A stretch of 64,000 bases of DNA from Pseudomonas hormoni (GTDB lineage Bacteria > Pseudomonadota > Gammaproteobacteria > Pseudomonadales > Pseudomonadaceae), in assembly GCF_018502625.1 (NCBI RefSeq), contig NZ_CP075566.1, positions 3,892,001 through 3,956,000 on the forward strand. The letters run 5' to 3'. Below the pieces are notes generated by a model that was given only the letters and a program-made list of their open reading frames with translations, made no database searches and was not told the origin of the DNA. The translations under genes and the position numbers were made by a program. Shown here piece after piece: positions 44,362 through 53,967 of the stretch; the stretch's first letter is position 1; each line of letters opens with the position of its first letter.

Positions 44362-46563
44362 TTGACTTCGTTCGTGACAGCTATCGAGAGTCCATACGAA
44401 CTCGCCAGCACTACAGACTCGCAGCCAGTGCCTTGCGACTACCAGGGGCACGACTTCTGGAACAGGGAGTCGCACCTATGTCTGTCTCTCCATGTTATAT
44501 TCGTAAAGTATGCGGCAACTCACCGTCGGATCTCAGGGTATGCCCTGAGGCAGGCTATCAAACTCTTCTTTGATTTCGCAGTCGAACACAACGCCCGCAA
44601 TCCTGAACAGTTGCAGCTTCATAAGCTGACGGACATTACCGCTGAGACTTTCAATAACTTTCAGACTTGGCTTTTAAACAAAAGCGAGAGGAACGAAAAC
44701 GCTGCCAAACTAAAAAGCGCTATTACTCTAATTTCCAAACAGACTGACACGATCCCAAGCATCTCTCTTCCTGCAATCGCGGCGCCTGTACAGAAAAAGA
44801 CCGAACCGATTATCGGCCAAGCATTCGAAAATCTTGTTGGTGCTTTCACTGCTCATGTCGATGCAATGTATGAGAAACTTGAATTCAGAAAGAAAGTAAT
44901 GGAGGCTGAGCCCTACACTTTGAAAGAGGTGCTGGAGAAATATGCAGCGGAGTACACTCGATCTAATATTTTTGAGTGGGCTCAACACCGACGAGACCAC
45001 AAACAAAAAGTTACCTCGCTCAATCTCCAGTACAAGCTTAAGCATGCATTGGATGACGAACTGCAAGCATTGCTGGACTTCCCTAACTATCTAGAACGAT
45101 TCAACCAGATTTATAACGCAAGGCCGGAATGCTATCGCTTTGAAAACCCTAAGGATCCATTCCTGCTTAGCTTATGGTACTGGGACCCCGATGAAGCCCG
45201 TGCGATTAAGACGTTGCTTGTTAACGGCTATCCGATGGATGTTCCTTTCGAAACTTTGGGGACGACGAACTCCTCCCAGCCTTTGATCTCGAAGAAAGAC
45301 TGCAAAACCATCGTTCAGCTCATGCTTTTTCGGTGGAATCGGCTGGGCGACAAGAAGCTAATCAAATTCCCGGTGAAGCCGTGGGATGATTTTTTGGGTC
45401 TTTACTTCCCGACCATGGTGGATATGTCGTGCATCATTACGTTCATCATGCTCCAGACCAACTGGAACAAAGAAACCGTCCTCACCGTTGACGAGAACAA
45501 CTTCGAGCACCCGCTGACCGGGGCGATATCCGAATCCCAGGTGATCATTCAATCGGAAAAGAATCGATCGCAGGGCGCTGGCAAGCCCTACTACGCGCCA
45601 AAAGCGATCGTCGCAGTCAGCAGCAAGGCGGATCGTTATTCAAGCTACAACCTCATCCAGCTCGCCGACAAGCTTGCCGAGCCACTCAAGGGATACGCAT
45701 TCGATGTGATCCCTTATGGCCAAGAAAACCTCACCTACAACCCGTTGTTTCTGTGCCTTAGGTACTACGGGACTTGGGCAACCAGAGGCGGCCGCCACAC
45801 TTCGGCCACGAACATAGGGGCATTCGCGAGAGGTGTGAAAGACTTTCTTAGGGCTTATCCGGTCTACGAAAATGGCAACCGCCTCGTCTCAGCCAAGCAG
45901 ATCACTAAACGTCTGCGCCCTACCTGGATGCTCATTCAGCGCAACAAACATGGTTCAGGCCTGGGTCTGCTTTCAATGCTGATGAGCCACGTCGGTAGCA
46001 TTGTCACGGATGTGCACTACGACAGCTCGGGAGCAGCAGTCCAAGATCGTTATAACCGCCTGCGCTCCGAGCTTGAGGCGATCATGGATCTTCTGCGCCG
46101 GCGTGAATACAAGGGCCTTCTCGGCAAACGCGAGGAGCGCCAGGTCGAGCTTCCCCTCAAGATCTTTCACATTCCGGGGATGGAAAAGCCTTTGTGGGGC
46201 TGCTCAAACCAGCTAAAACCAACTTGGTACGGTGCTCGGACCTACGTCAAACAGGGCGAGCGCTGCTACTCGATCAAAAACTGCCTCTTCTGCGAGCAGT
46301 GCAATTTGTACGAGGACTCACTGCCCTATCTCATCCAGCGCCGGATTCACGTGGTTGAACTGGTCGAAGAGCAGCCTGACAACGAGTCGGATTACAGCAG
46401 CTCGCTTGAGTCGGAACTCACCATCCTGGACTCCATTTTGGATAACTGGGAGGACCCTGATGCTCTGAAGGAAGCGGTTCGCTATCAGCGCCGTAACGAC
46501 TCGTTGCTCCCGCACGACCTGGATTTTCTGCAAATAATTTTAGAAGAAGAGGACATGAAATGA
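44362..46563 (+). CDS. Large tyrosine-recombinase-like protein, first of recombinase trio (possible GmtY)
   Basis: A 733-residue protein beginning at a TTG that follows ACAGGAAGACG. The C-terminal half resembles a tyrosine recombinase: Arg-519 (TKRLRPTW), His-543 (LMSHVGS) and Tyr-553 (VHYDSS) are placed like the R-H-Y residues. The position of the first catalytic Arg reads QTNWNKE, so that residue seems absent. A four-cysteine cluster (Cys-635, 641, 644, 647) suggests a zinc site. It overlaps the next gene by 4 bases (ATGA). Order and size recall the Gamma-Mobile-Trio (GmtY-GmtZ-GmtX); this naming is from memory. Confidence 0.7.
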   Translation: MTSFVTAIESPYELASTTDSQPVPCDYQGHDFWNRESHLCLSLHVIFVKYAATHRRISGYALRQAIKLFFDFAVEHNARNPEQLQLHKLTDITAETFNNFQTWLLNKSERNENAAKLKSAITLISKQTDTIPSISLPAIAAPVQKKTEPIIGQAFENLVGAFTAHVDAMYEKLEFRKKVMEAEPYTLKEVLEKYAAEYTRSNIFEWAQHRRDHKQKVTSLNLQYKLKHALDDELQALLDFPNYLERFNQIYNARPECYRFENPKDPFLLSLWYWDPDEARAIKTLLVNGYPMDVPFETLGTTNSSQPLISKKDCKTIVQLMLFRWNRLGDKKLIKFPVKPWDDFLGLYFPTMVDMSCIITFIMLQTNWNKETVLTVDENNFEHPLTGAISESQVIIQSEKNRSQGAGKPYYAPKAIVAVSSKADRYSSYNLIQLADKLAEPLKGYAFDVIPYGQENLTYNPLFLCLRYYGTWATRGGRHTSATNIGAFARGVKDFLRAYPVYENGNRLVSAKQITKRLRPTWMLIQRNKHGSGLGLLSMLMSHVGSIVTDVHYDSSGAAVQDRYNRLRSELEAIMDLLRRREYKGLLGKREERQVELPLKIFHIPGMEKPLWGCSNQLKPTWYGARTYVKQGERCYSIKNCLFCEQCNLYEDSLPYLIQRRIHVVELVEEQPDNESDYSSSLESELTILDSILDNWEDPDALKEAVRYQRRNDSLLPHDLDFLQIILEEEDMK

Positions 46564-48728
46564 GCACGAATAAGAAGCCTCGAAAAGCATCCAACGACGA
46601 CGACCAAACAGAACTCGATTTTATTGACGGCGTGCACGCCGCTGATCGCGAAGATGACCAGGGTGGGAGGGAGGATGGCTTCGACGCCGACGATGATGAT
46701 GGCGACGATTCAGACGAACAGCTGGATTCTGAATTTCAGAACGATGTCGAAGAGGCCGCTGAAGCCGAGTTAGCGGCGTTGCTGGAAGAAACAGGCGGAC
46801 ATGTTAAGCAGCGCGTTGGCAACCTTGCGACAAAGCTCGAAATGTATCCAGGTGGAGCATTCCCGATCTCGCAGTACTCACTGTATGCAGAGGATATCTG
46901 GACGCTGTTTAAGAACCGGTTTGGTTCACCAAGGCGGATAAATTTTGTAGGCATGACACAGCCAATGAAAGAGCTGAAAAAGGGCATGTCGTATTATGTC
47001 CTACCTGATTTCGCTCCCTTTGGAACCATTCGAAGCTATGTGACCAGCTATTTTCAGGCGAGCCAGTTTGTTTTGCTTGAACGCTATCTGTTCGGGCCGA
47101 ATTTCTTGGATGGCACACCAGATTCGATTGCGCTGATCAATCACCGAATGATCAACAAAGCGTTGGACCTTGCCAAGGCAGAAGGCACTGCCGCCCGTCA
47201 CTACCACGCACTCTTCTACATGATTCGCCTGTGGAGTTCTTTGAGCACACAGGGCCTGATGCCATTGGGGCTCGCGCTGGATATCGATATGCGCAAAGTC
47301 GATAGTATCGAACGGCGTAGGGACGTGATGCAGCATTTCGCCGGCAGCATGAGCACCTGGCAGCCTTACTCTGAAGACGACCTGAGCGAATTGGTTGAGT
47401 ACGCCCTTTTTTGGACGGAGAAAGCAGCACCCCGTCTCTTGGACGTCGTTGAGTATGTCAGAGAGAAAAAGCTAGATCAGACGGCGAAATGTACTGTGGT
47501 TAGGTATCGCGTTGATACCGAGCTTGAAGAAAAACTTAACGTCAAGCTTGAGGGTAAGACTCTAGTTGAAGCATCAAGGAAGAGCTACGACTACGAGTAC
47601 ACCACCCATGAACAGCACGTATATAGCTGGCTGCGCTCTTACTGTGTCAGTGTTGATAACGTACGGAACGGCATTTTCGTCCTCCTAGCGCTCATCACAG
47701 GCTTACGCGCAGGGGAGCTGAGTTCCCTGAAATTCGACGACATCATCAAGGAGGGAAACGGCGACTACACCATCCGTGTTACCCGCTATAAAACAGCTGA
47801 CGATCCTAACGTTAACGGCGAAGTCGACTTCCTGCCATTGCCGCGCTTTATCGGTGACAAGATCGAGGAATTGAAGCAGCTCCGCTCGATATACACCCTC
47901 GCAGCGCAGGGCTACATTTTCCAATCGACCAAGAGTCGTAAGGAAATGAACAAGCCCACTCATAACATCGTCCAGTTTATCTGTCGCGAGCTTGGTGAGG
48001 CCACGAACGTTGATAGGATCCATACACACCGGTTCCGTAAAACGATCGCGGAGATCCTGATCAACCGCAACGAACGGAACATTGATCTCATCAGGCATTT
48101 GTTCGGCCACAAGAGCTTCGCGATGACGCTCAAGTACATCGGTCGCAACCCTCACCTCGTGCGCAGCGTGGCTCAGGCCATCGAGCAAAATTACACAGCT
48201 GAATTCACGGAGCTGGTCAGTGCTGTTAAGAACGGTGCCTCATCAGGCCCTAACGCTATCAGGTTGCTGGACCGCATCAAAGCTCGTCCGGACGCGTTTA
48301 GCGGCAAACAGCTGAAGGTGACAATCTTCGTTTACATCTCCCACCTGCTGTCCTCTGGCGAGCCTCTCTTCATCCACCGCACTGCGATGGGCAGCTACTG
48401 CCTCAGCACTGAAACCTACTCGTCGCCTGACCTCCCACCGTGCCTGGAGCACATGACTGGCACCGTCACCAATATGCTGCCTAATCCGACGCGCTGCGAC
48501 ATCAGTTGCAAGCATGCCGTTGTGGTCGAGAAGGCGAAGCATGCGATCCAGGACAACGTGAAGTTCTACAGCAACATGCTGGAAAAGGCTGGGGACACCC
48601 TGAGCGAACGGGCGAAGAGGATGATCCTCAAGAAGATCGCCAGCAACAACGAGCACCTGAACAACCTTGAGACCAACAAGCTCGAAAACATTGACCAACG
48701 AATCCCAGTCAAGCAGGTCACGGCATGA
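46560..48728 (+). CDS. Tyrosine recombinase/integrase, second of trio (possible GmtZ)
   Basis: A 722-residue protein. The first 80 residues are very acidic (ADDDDGDDSDEQLDSEFQND). The recombinase domain (about 360-540) has a complete catalytic set: Arg-383 (TGLRAGELSSL), His-490/Arg-493 (HTHRFRKT), His-517 (LFGHKSFAMT) and Tyr-526 (LKYIG). A cysteine set (Cys-614, 628, 646, 650) follows, as in the preceding protein. ATGA overlaps on both sides bind it translationally to its neighbours. It is the best candidate for the strand-cleaving enzyme of the element. Confidence 0.82.
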   Translation: MSTNKKPRKASNDDDQTELDFIDGVHAADREDDQGGREDGFDADDDDGDDSDEQLDSEFQNDVEEAAEAELAALLEETGGHVKQRVGNLATKLEMYPGGAFPISQYSLYAEDIWTLFKNRFGSPRRINFVGMTQPMKELKKGMSYYVLPDFAPFGTIRSYVTSYFQASQFVLLERYLFGPNFLDGTPDSIALINHRMINKALDLAKAEGTAARHYHALFYMIRLWSSLSTQGLMPLGLALDIDMRKVDSIERRRDVMQHFAGSMSTWQPYSEDDLSELVEYALFWTEKAAPRLLDVVEYVREKKLDQTAKCTVVRYRVDTELEEKLNVKLEGKTLVEASRKSYDYEYTTHEQHVYSWLRSYCVSVDNVRNGIFVLLALITGLRAGELSSLKFDDIIKEGNGDYTIRVTRYKTADDPNVNGEVDFLPLPRFIGDKIEELKQLRSIYTLAAQGYIFQSTKSRKEMNKPTHNIVQFICRELGEATNVDRIHTHRFRKTIAEILINRNERNIDLIRHLFGHKSFAMTLKYIGRNPHLVRSVAQAIEQNYTAEFTELVSAVKNGASSGPNAIRLLDRIKARPDAFSGKQLKVTIFVYISHLLSSGEPLFIHRTAMGSYCLSTETYSSPDLPPCLEHMTGTVTNMLPNPTRCDISCKHAVVVEKAKHAIQDNVKFYSNMLEKAGDTLSERAKRMILKKIASNNEHLNNLETNKLENIDQRIPVKQVTA

Positions 48729-49714
48729 CGAAGCAAGAAACACGCGACCGCCTAATCGAGTTGATCAAGGAGCATCAACTCGAACACGGGCTCACCAAGC
48801 TTGCGATTGGCAAAATCTCGGAGATGGCGGGAATCTCTCGCCAGACTTTTTTCCGCTCCTACGCAGACCTGAAGCCTTACTGCCTCGGGCAGTCCATCAC
48901 GAGTCTGCTCGGCGACGATGCCGAGTCGACTCGGGATTTCCTGGCTAAACGAGAGGTAGAAGTCGCAGCCCTGCAAAGCGAGATTGAGGCACTCAAGAAG
49001 AAGCACAAGAAGGAGCTGGAGCAGGCGATCACCAATCGCGTCACCTCGCTGATGAACAGCGACATTCTTGCGTTCGAAGCGAACGAGGTGAACTCATTAT
49101 TGATCAACCAGAGTCAGAATAATGAGATGCTCAAACGCAAGCTCACGGAGATGGAGCTGAAACAAACACGTTCGCAGATGGCATCGGCAGCTGCCGATCT
49201 ATCGACTGAAAACGGCGACGCGCACGCCATCAAGAACGCAAAAAATTTCTTAGCCTTTGCGCTGGACCTGACGCAAGCAAATCAGGCCTACAAGAAAGAG
49301 CAGAATTTCGACAAATACGAAGATGCTAAGGATCTAGCGATCCAATCGATAGTAGAAAATGTAAAGAAATTTCCTGACCCATCAAACATCGAAGTCCACC
49401 TGTTTCAAGACCGCTATATTTCCACTTTTGATGATTTCGTTGAGGAACTGCCCGCCAAGCCGGGCAAGGTTGTCATAGCGATCCAGCTGCCCGTATTTTC
49501 ACAGGAAGAGCTGGGGCAGTTACTCTCTCAACTGAAACTCATCAGCAAGGTAGCAATTCATATTCCGTTCAATGCTTCAGGCGCAATCGTTGCGGCTAAC
49601 AAAAAATTTCTCTTCAGAGACGTTCCCGAGGAAGAGTTCATTGACGCCGCAAAGGCCAAAATCCCACAAATAACTTGGGGATTCGATGAAATCAGACTAT
49701 TCGGGACCAGGTAG
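48725..49714 (+). CDS. HTH/coiled-coil accessory protein, third of trio (possible GmtX)
   Basis: A 329-residue protein with an N-terminal TetR-like helix-turn-helix (about 20-55: LTKLAIGKISEMAGISRQTF, FRSYADLKPYCLG). A long charged coiled coil follows (about 75-155: VEVAALQSEIEALKKKHKKE..) and then a mixed alpha/beta tail ending FDEIRLFGTR. No catalytic motif. It probably binds DNA and assists the recombinases, like TnpC of Tn554-type elements. It overlaps the previous gene by ATGA, and the next starts 8 bases later. Not recognised as a named Pfam family. Confidence 0.65.
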   Translation: MTKQETRDRLIELIKEHQLEHGLTKLAIGKISEMAGISRQTFFRSYADLKPYCLGQSITSLLGDDAESTRDFLAKREVEVAALQSEIEALKKKHKKELEQAITNRVTSLMNSDILAFEANEVNSLLINQSQNNEMLKRKLTEMELKQTRSQMASAAADLSTENGDAHAIKNAKNFLAFALDLTQANQAYKKEQNFDKYEDAKDLAIQSIVENVKKFPDPSNIEVHLFQDRYISTFDDFVEELPAKPGKVVIAIQLPVFSQEELGQLLSQLKLISKVAIHIPFNASGAIVAANKKFLFRDVPEEEFIDAAKAKIPQITWGFDEIRLFGTR

Positions 49715-49722
49715 GAGTAATC

Positions 49723-50997
49723 ATGCTTAAAATTGAACTCAAAAGCATCTCCTACGTATCAACTGCACTAGAGGTGAAAGTAGAACACTATTCGCTCATT
49801 GCTAACTACAAACAGAAGTATGTGTTGCTTTCGGTACCCAACCTTTATCTCTACGAGCGGACTCGCTCGTCGCTGCAAACGTCTAGAAGGTACGCGACAA
49901 TCATTTCGATGTTCTACCGTTACATTGAAACTCAAAAAAAATATAAAGATGTCGATCCAGGCGATTATCACGCGGTTGTAACGAACCAAGACATTCGGAG
50001 ATGGCAGGTCTCACGACAGGTGGCCAGGGTAAAAGCTAATTCGTTCAGCCCTACGTCGGAAACGATTTTCCGTGATGCCAAAATTCTACAAATGTTCTTC
50101 GCGTGGCTTTCAAAATCCGGGTTCACCACTAACGTCAGGATTGATTTAGAGGACTGGGTAGCCAATTTCAAAAGCAACACGATGCTCAATTATGTCAAAA
50201 AAGCGGCTGGAACAAGAGTCAGCTCTGACCCTATTTTGGTATTAGACCGGGAAGCGAGCCAGAAAAGGCCTCACGAGTTGATCTTCAATCAGGAGATAAA
50301 GACCCTTCTCAGCGTTTTTCCAGACAAGGTTTACTCCGTGATTTTTCTCTTCGCGCTGGCGACGGCTATGCGTCCGATGGAGCTATGCAAATTCCCACTG
50401 TACGGCGTAGGAAAGAACAAGCACATTCTCAACTACTCCTCAATGCCACAGGGTCCGACGAAGTTCACCTATAACGTGTTCGGAAAAGGCAACAAGTACC
50501 GCGATATCGTGATCCCTGCGTACGCACTGAAGGATCTCGAAGATAACTACATAAAGACCGAATACCCTGCTCGAAAAAAGAAATACAAAGATAGATATGG
50601 AAAGCCCAGCCCTCCTTCGATTTTATTTTTAAACTCGGAAGGCGAGCCGGTAACGGAAAAAATGATTTCAAACGCTTGCGGATATGCCTGCAAGTTGGCC
50701 CATAAAAAAGACCCAGAATTCCGAATCAACAACAATTTCTATCAGTCTCGTCACTGGTGGCCGACGATGATGATGATCCAGCACCGGGGGGCCCTGCTGC
50801 TATCGCCCGCAGCAGATGTTCTTGATGCGGCATTTGCGCAGGTCCTCACGAACCAGCTCGGCCATTCAAGCATTACCACAACCTACAAGCATTACTTGGA
50901 CCTGGCGCGCGTGCTCATCATGGCGAAGGACGGGCGCGTGAATGACATTATTACCGAGGATTTCAACATTCACGCTCAGATTGCCGAGTATGGATGA
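49723..50997 (+). CDS. Tyrosine-type site-specific recombinase, fourth gene of the module
   Basis: A 424-residue recombinase. The N-terminal core-binding region is about 60-150 and the catalytic domain about 190-400. Visible residues are Arg-217 (ATAMRPMELCKF), Arg-343 in YQSRHWW, His-381 (LGHSSITTT) and a Tyr at 388 or 391 (YKHYLD). The HxxR motif has Tyr instead of His at its first position. GTAGGAG precedes the ATG at 49723. It is the smallest of the recombinases and closest to ordinary integrases. A second, trio-independent recombinase is unusual and may serve the opposite reaction or another end. Confidence 0.8.
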   Translation: MLKIELKSISYVSTALEVKVEHYSLIANYKQKYVLLSVPNLYLYERTRSSLQTSRRYATIISMFYRYIETQKKYKDVDPGDYHAVVTNQDIRRWQVSRQVARVKANSFSPTSETIFRDAKILQMFFAWLSKSGFTTNVRIDLEDWVANFKSNTMLNYVKKAAGTRVSSDPILVLDREASQKRPHELIFNQEIKTLLSVFPDKVYSVIFLFALATAMRPMELCKFPLYGVGKNKHILNYSSMPQGPTKFTYNVFGKGNKYRDIVIPAYALKDLEDNYIKTEYPARKKKYKDRYGKPSPPSILFLNSEGEPVTEKMISNACGYACKLAHKKDPEFRINNNFYQSRHWWPTMMMIQHRGALLLSPAADVLDAAFAQVLTNQLGHSSITTTYKHYLDLARVLIMAKDGRVNDIITEDFNIHAQIAEYG

Positions 50998-51492
50998 CGT
51001 CTCTGACGGGCCTGCGCCTTGCCTCTGATGGGGTTGATACCCTGATCAGCATGAGTGGCCGTGTTTGGTGATGAGGGTTTGTACCGCGACGTGAGTCGCG
51101 CAGTTGACCAAAGGGTGGTGGGCCTTGGGCGTTCGAGGCTGTGGGGTTCGGTGGCGATGGATGGAAGGTTCGCTAATTAAAAAATCCACTAGAGCGATGC
51201 GCAACTGGAGAATTCTTGGCATCCTGACATCGAATAAGAATTGGCATTTTCCGTTCATTCTTCCACGGTTCTGCATGCTCTATCCGATAGTTTAATGGAC
51301 ATTGCTCAAGGTGTAATGCGAGCCAAAATTAACTGACGAGAGGCTGTTAAGCGTGCATGGAACGGGGTTGAATTGGGCTAATACTTAGATGAAGCTTTAT
51401 CTATTTGCGGTGATCTCACCTCAGCAGCAACAGTGATTTTTTACCGTAACCACAGCTTCTAACGCGTCAATTCTCAATGCGTGGTGGTTATC
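50998..51492. other. Spacer after the recombinase module, no gene seen
   Basis: About 495 bp with only short unconvincing open frames. A small hairpin CGCGAC-GTGA-GTCGCG occurs at 51085-51100 without a T run. The sequence shifts from GC-rich to mixed composition. Nothing else supportable. Confidence 0.5.
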
Positions 51493-52455
51493 ATGACTGA
51501 TGAACTCCCCGCTCCGCTCAGTGACATCAACAACCGCGGAGTAGCCAGGGAGGCCCATCAAAAATCACTCGATTCGCATCGCCGTATCGATTTCGGATTA
51601 GCATCACCGCGCAAAATAAAGACCATGCTTTTTACAGTGGAGCTGAAAGAGTCCGCCTCGCATCAGCTATGGATAAACACAAGTCCGCTGCCAAGTGACG
51701 CCACTTTTGGCGGTGACATTTTTTTCTCTGACGTGAATGGCGAGCGATGCGCTTGCCTCGCTAGCTTTGCTGAAAGCGGAGTAGTCTCGTACACCGACAA
51801 GGGGTCCACTTCAGACAGTCACATCTCGTCCCGCGAATTGGTTTCCTTCCAGTGTGAGATTGACCCGGTAATCGAAGGGCTCATTCAGCTAGCTCTTCTC
51901 GCACTGGAAAAACCAGAAAAGCTCAGCCCGATCTTCTCGACCTATTTAGCCGGCGTTCTGCACGCTCACGTCATCGAGCGATATGAGTTCTCACCGGGAA
52001 ACATTGTGGTGCCTGGTGGAATGGCTCGATGGCAAGTGCGACGTGCGAAGGAACTGTTGAGTGCGAACCTCACGGGCGAGGTGAGACTGGAGTCGGTCGC
52101 AGAGGCATGCAACATGTCCGTCAGCAATTTTTAAAAAGCCTTTGCTGCCACAGTCGGTACTCCTCCCTATCGCTGGCTGACTCAAAGGCGCATTTACTTC
52201 TCCTGTGACCTTTTGCGTGATTACCCCCGGATGACGATCGCCGAAGTTGCCCAACGCTGCGGCATTCCAGATCTCTGTCATTTCACTCAGCTGTTCAAAA
52301 AGCACATGGGCATGTCCCCAGGCAATTGGCGGTTAGCGTCGGGGTGCGGAAAAATGAAAAGACCGACACCAACTGAGTATCAGCTGTTGAGGAAGCGATC
52401 AGTAGTAGGTGATGGAGAGCTACCGAACCGGGACATTTTTCACCCACTGAGGTAG
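51493..52455 (+). pseudogene. AraC family regulator with in-frame TAA in the HTH
   Basis: The frame from ATG 51493 reads through an N-terminal cupin-like domain and reaches the first HTH (LESVAEACNMSVSNF), where TAA at 52132-52134 occurs. The same frame then continues without further stops as KAFAATVGTPPYRWLTQRRI, the second HTH (MTIAEVAQRCGIPDLCHFTQ LFKKHMGMSP) and a tail to TAG 52453-52455. One substitution (for example TCA to TAA at the Ser usual in NFSRAF) explains it. The truncated 213-residue product would lack the second HTH. Recent inactivation, or readthrough if a suppressor exists. Confidence 0.85.
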
Positions 52456-52461
52456 GAAGAT

Positions 52462-52878
52462 ATGCACCGCAAGATCTTTTCCGGGCTAGCGTTGTTCGTA
52501 CTTGCCATCTACGTGATGCATACCCGCACGGACCTACCTGTAGAGACGCCGAAACCTCTTTATGACCGAGTGAGTGCCTTGCCATTCGGTTCGATTAGGG
52601 AGGGCAATAACAGGGCTAGGGTATTGGCTCGAAGCGGTGCGGAGCATGGGACTGTCCAAGTGACGTTCGACGCCACTGCCCATGTAGATGCCAGCCCGCT
52701 GGCAAGCAGTGGCGATGAGCATGCTACTGATCAAGTGAGATCGGACGACGCCGACCCTATGAACGTCGGCGCGTCAGCTATAAGCGGTGCCGAACACAGG
52801 ACCGATCAGGTTGAGTTCAATCAAGCCAAATATAAGATTGGCGGGATTGGCTCTGACGCAGTCGCTATGTTGAAGTGA
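52462..52878 (+). CDS. Membrane-anchored or secreted protein with three 25-residue repeats
   Basis: A 138-residue protein with an N-terminal hydrophobic segment (IFSGLALFVLAIYVMH) and no obvious cleavage site. SG(A/D)EHxTxQV occurs three times starting at residues 58, 83 and 108, spaced exactly 25 residues: SGAEHGTVQV, SGDEHATDQV, SGAEHRTDQV. GGTAGGAAG precedes the ATG at 52462, six bases after the broken AraC gene, so the two may have been one unit. I do not recognise a family. Confidence 0.6.
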   Translation: MHRKIFSGLALFVLAIYVMHTRTDLPVETPKPLYDRVSALPFGSIREGNNRARVLARSGAEHGTVQVTFDATAHVDASPLASSGDEHATDQVRSDDADPMNVGASAISGAEHRTDQVEFNQAKYKIGGIGSDAVAMLK

Positions 52879-52892
52879 TTACAGCGTGGGCA

Positions 52893-53640
52893 CTATTCAT
52901 AAGCGTTTTCGCCCAACTGATCGGCATCCAAACCAGAGAGTTCGGAGGCTTCGGTCACTCGAACGGTGATGAACCGGCTGATGACCCAGAGCATGAGGTA
53001 GGTGAAAACAAACGCCCAAATGCTGGAGCACACAACCACCACGACCTGCTTGAAGAAGAACTCAGTCCCGCCGTAGATCAAGCCGTTGGCACCATGTGGA
53101 TTCCAGGCCAACGAACCGAATATACCGAGCAAGAGCGAGCCCATCAGCCCTCCCATCCCGTGAACCCCGAACACGTCCAAGGCGTCGTCTAATTTCAGTT
53201 GTGCACCAACAATACGGTCCCATAGCAGACCAAGCCGGCAATGATCCCAATAAAACATGCCGTTGTCAGCGACACGTATCCGGCAGCAGGTGTGATCGTT
53301 GCCAGGCCCGCCACCGCCCCAGTCAGAAGGCCGATGAAGCTCGTACGATTGGAGTGAAGTCGCTCAACGATGAGCCAAGTGATAGCGGCGAAAGAAGCAG
53401 AGAGATCCGTGGCCAGAAAAGATGCAGCGGTGATCATATCCACCCGCAGCTCCGATCCAGCGTTAAAACCGTACCAGCCGAACCAAAGTAGTCCAGTACC
53501 AAGGGCGATCAATGGCACGTTGTGCGGTCTGTCTCCGGTTTTTTTCCTAGCACCCACGAACAGCACCGAAGCCAAAGCAGCGAATCCGCAGGTGTTGTGC
53601 ACGACAATGCCGCCGGCAAGCACGATTAGCTGCTGAGCTA
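52893..53640 (-). pseudogene. Ammonium transporter (Amt) remnant, truncated and frameshifted
   Basis: Two frames together cover the C-terminal two-thirds of an Amt channel. 53195-53623 encodes VLAGGIVVHNTCGFAALASV..FGWYGFNAGSEL..GIIAGLVCYGTVLL, and 52893-53258 in another frame continues KLDDALDVFGVHGMGGLMGS..ISRFITVRVTEASELSGLDA. One frameshift lies near 53200-53255. The N-terminal third is missing at a junction near 53620, where it abuts an XRE fragment on the other strand. Not functional. Confidence 0.88.
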
Positions 53641-53889
53641 TCTCAGGAAGAGCTGGGGATCCGAATAGGTCTTGAGCCGGCGTCTGCCAGCACCCGCATG
53701 AATCGATACGAGCTGGGGAAGCGTATTCCTGCCCCGGAACTGATTGAACGTGTCGCCGCAGAGCTTGATTTACCCGCGGCTTATTTCTATGCGTACACGA
53801 ACGATGAAGCAGAGCTGCTGGAGCGGTATTTCAGGTTGAGCGATGCTGGGAAGGCGCGACTGATGAAGTTCCTTCTGGGTATGGAGTAA
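53611..53889 (+). pseudogene. XRE-family HTH regulator fragment lacking its start
   Basis: The plus-strand frame reads RRQARLAAELSQEELGIRIG, then LEPASASTRMNRYELGKRIP and APELIERVAAELDLPAAYFY, a normal XRE helix-turn-helix, to a TAA at 53887-53889. The expected N-terminal Met and first residues are missing; just upstream the sequence is the Amt remnant in antisense, so a deletion joined the two genes. Initiation at the internal ATG 53698 would lose the recognition helix. Confidence 0.7.
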
Positions 53890-53967
53890 GGACTGACACG
53901 CTCGGTCCTCAGCGATATCAAAATCGTTCCAAACTGCTCCATTGCAGAGCAGTCTGAGGTGAAATCA

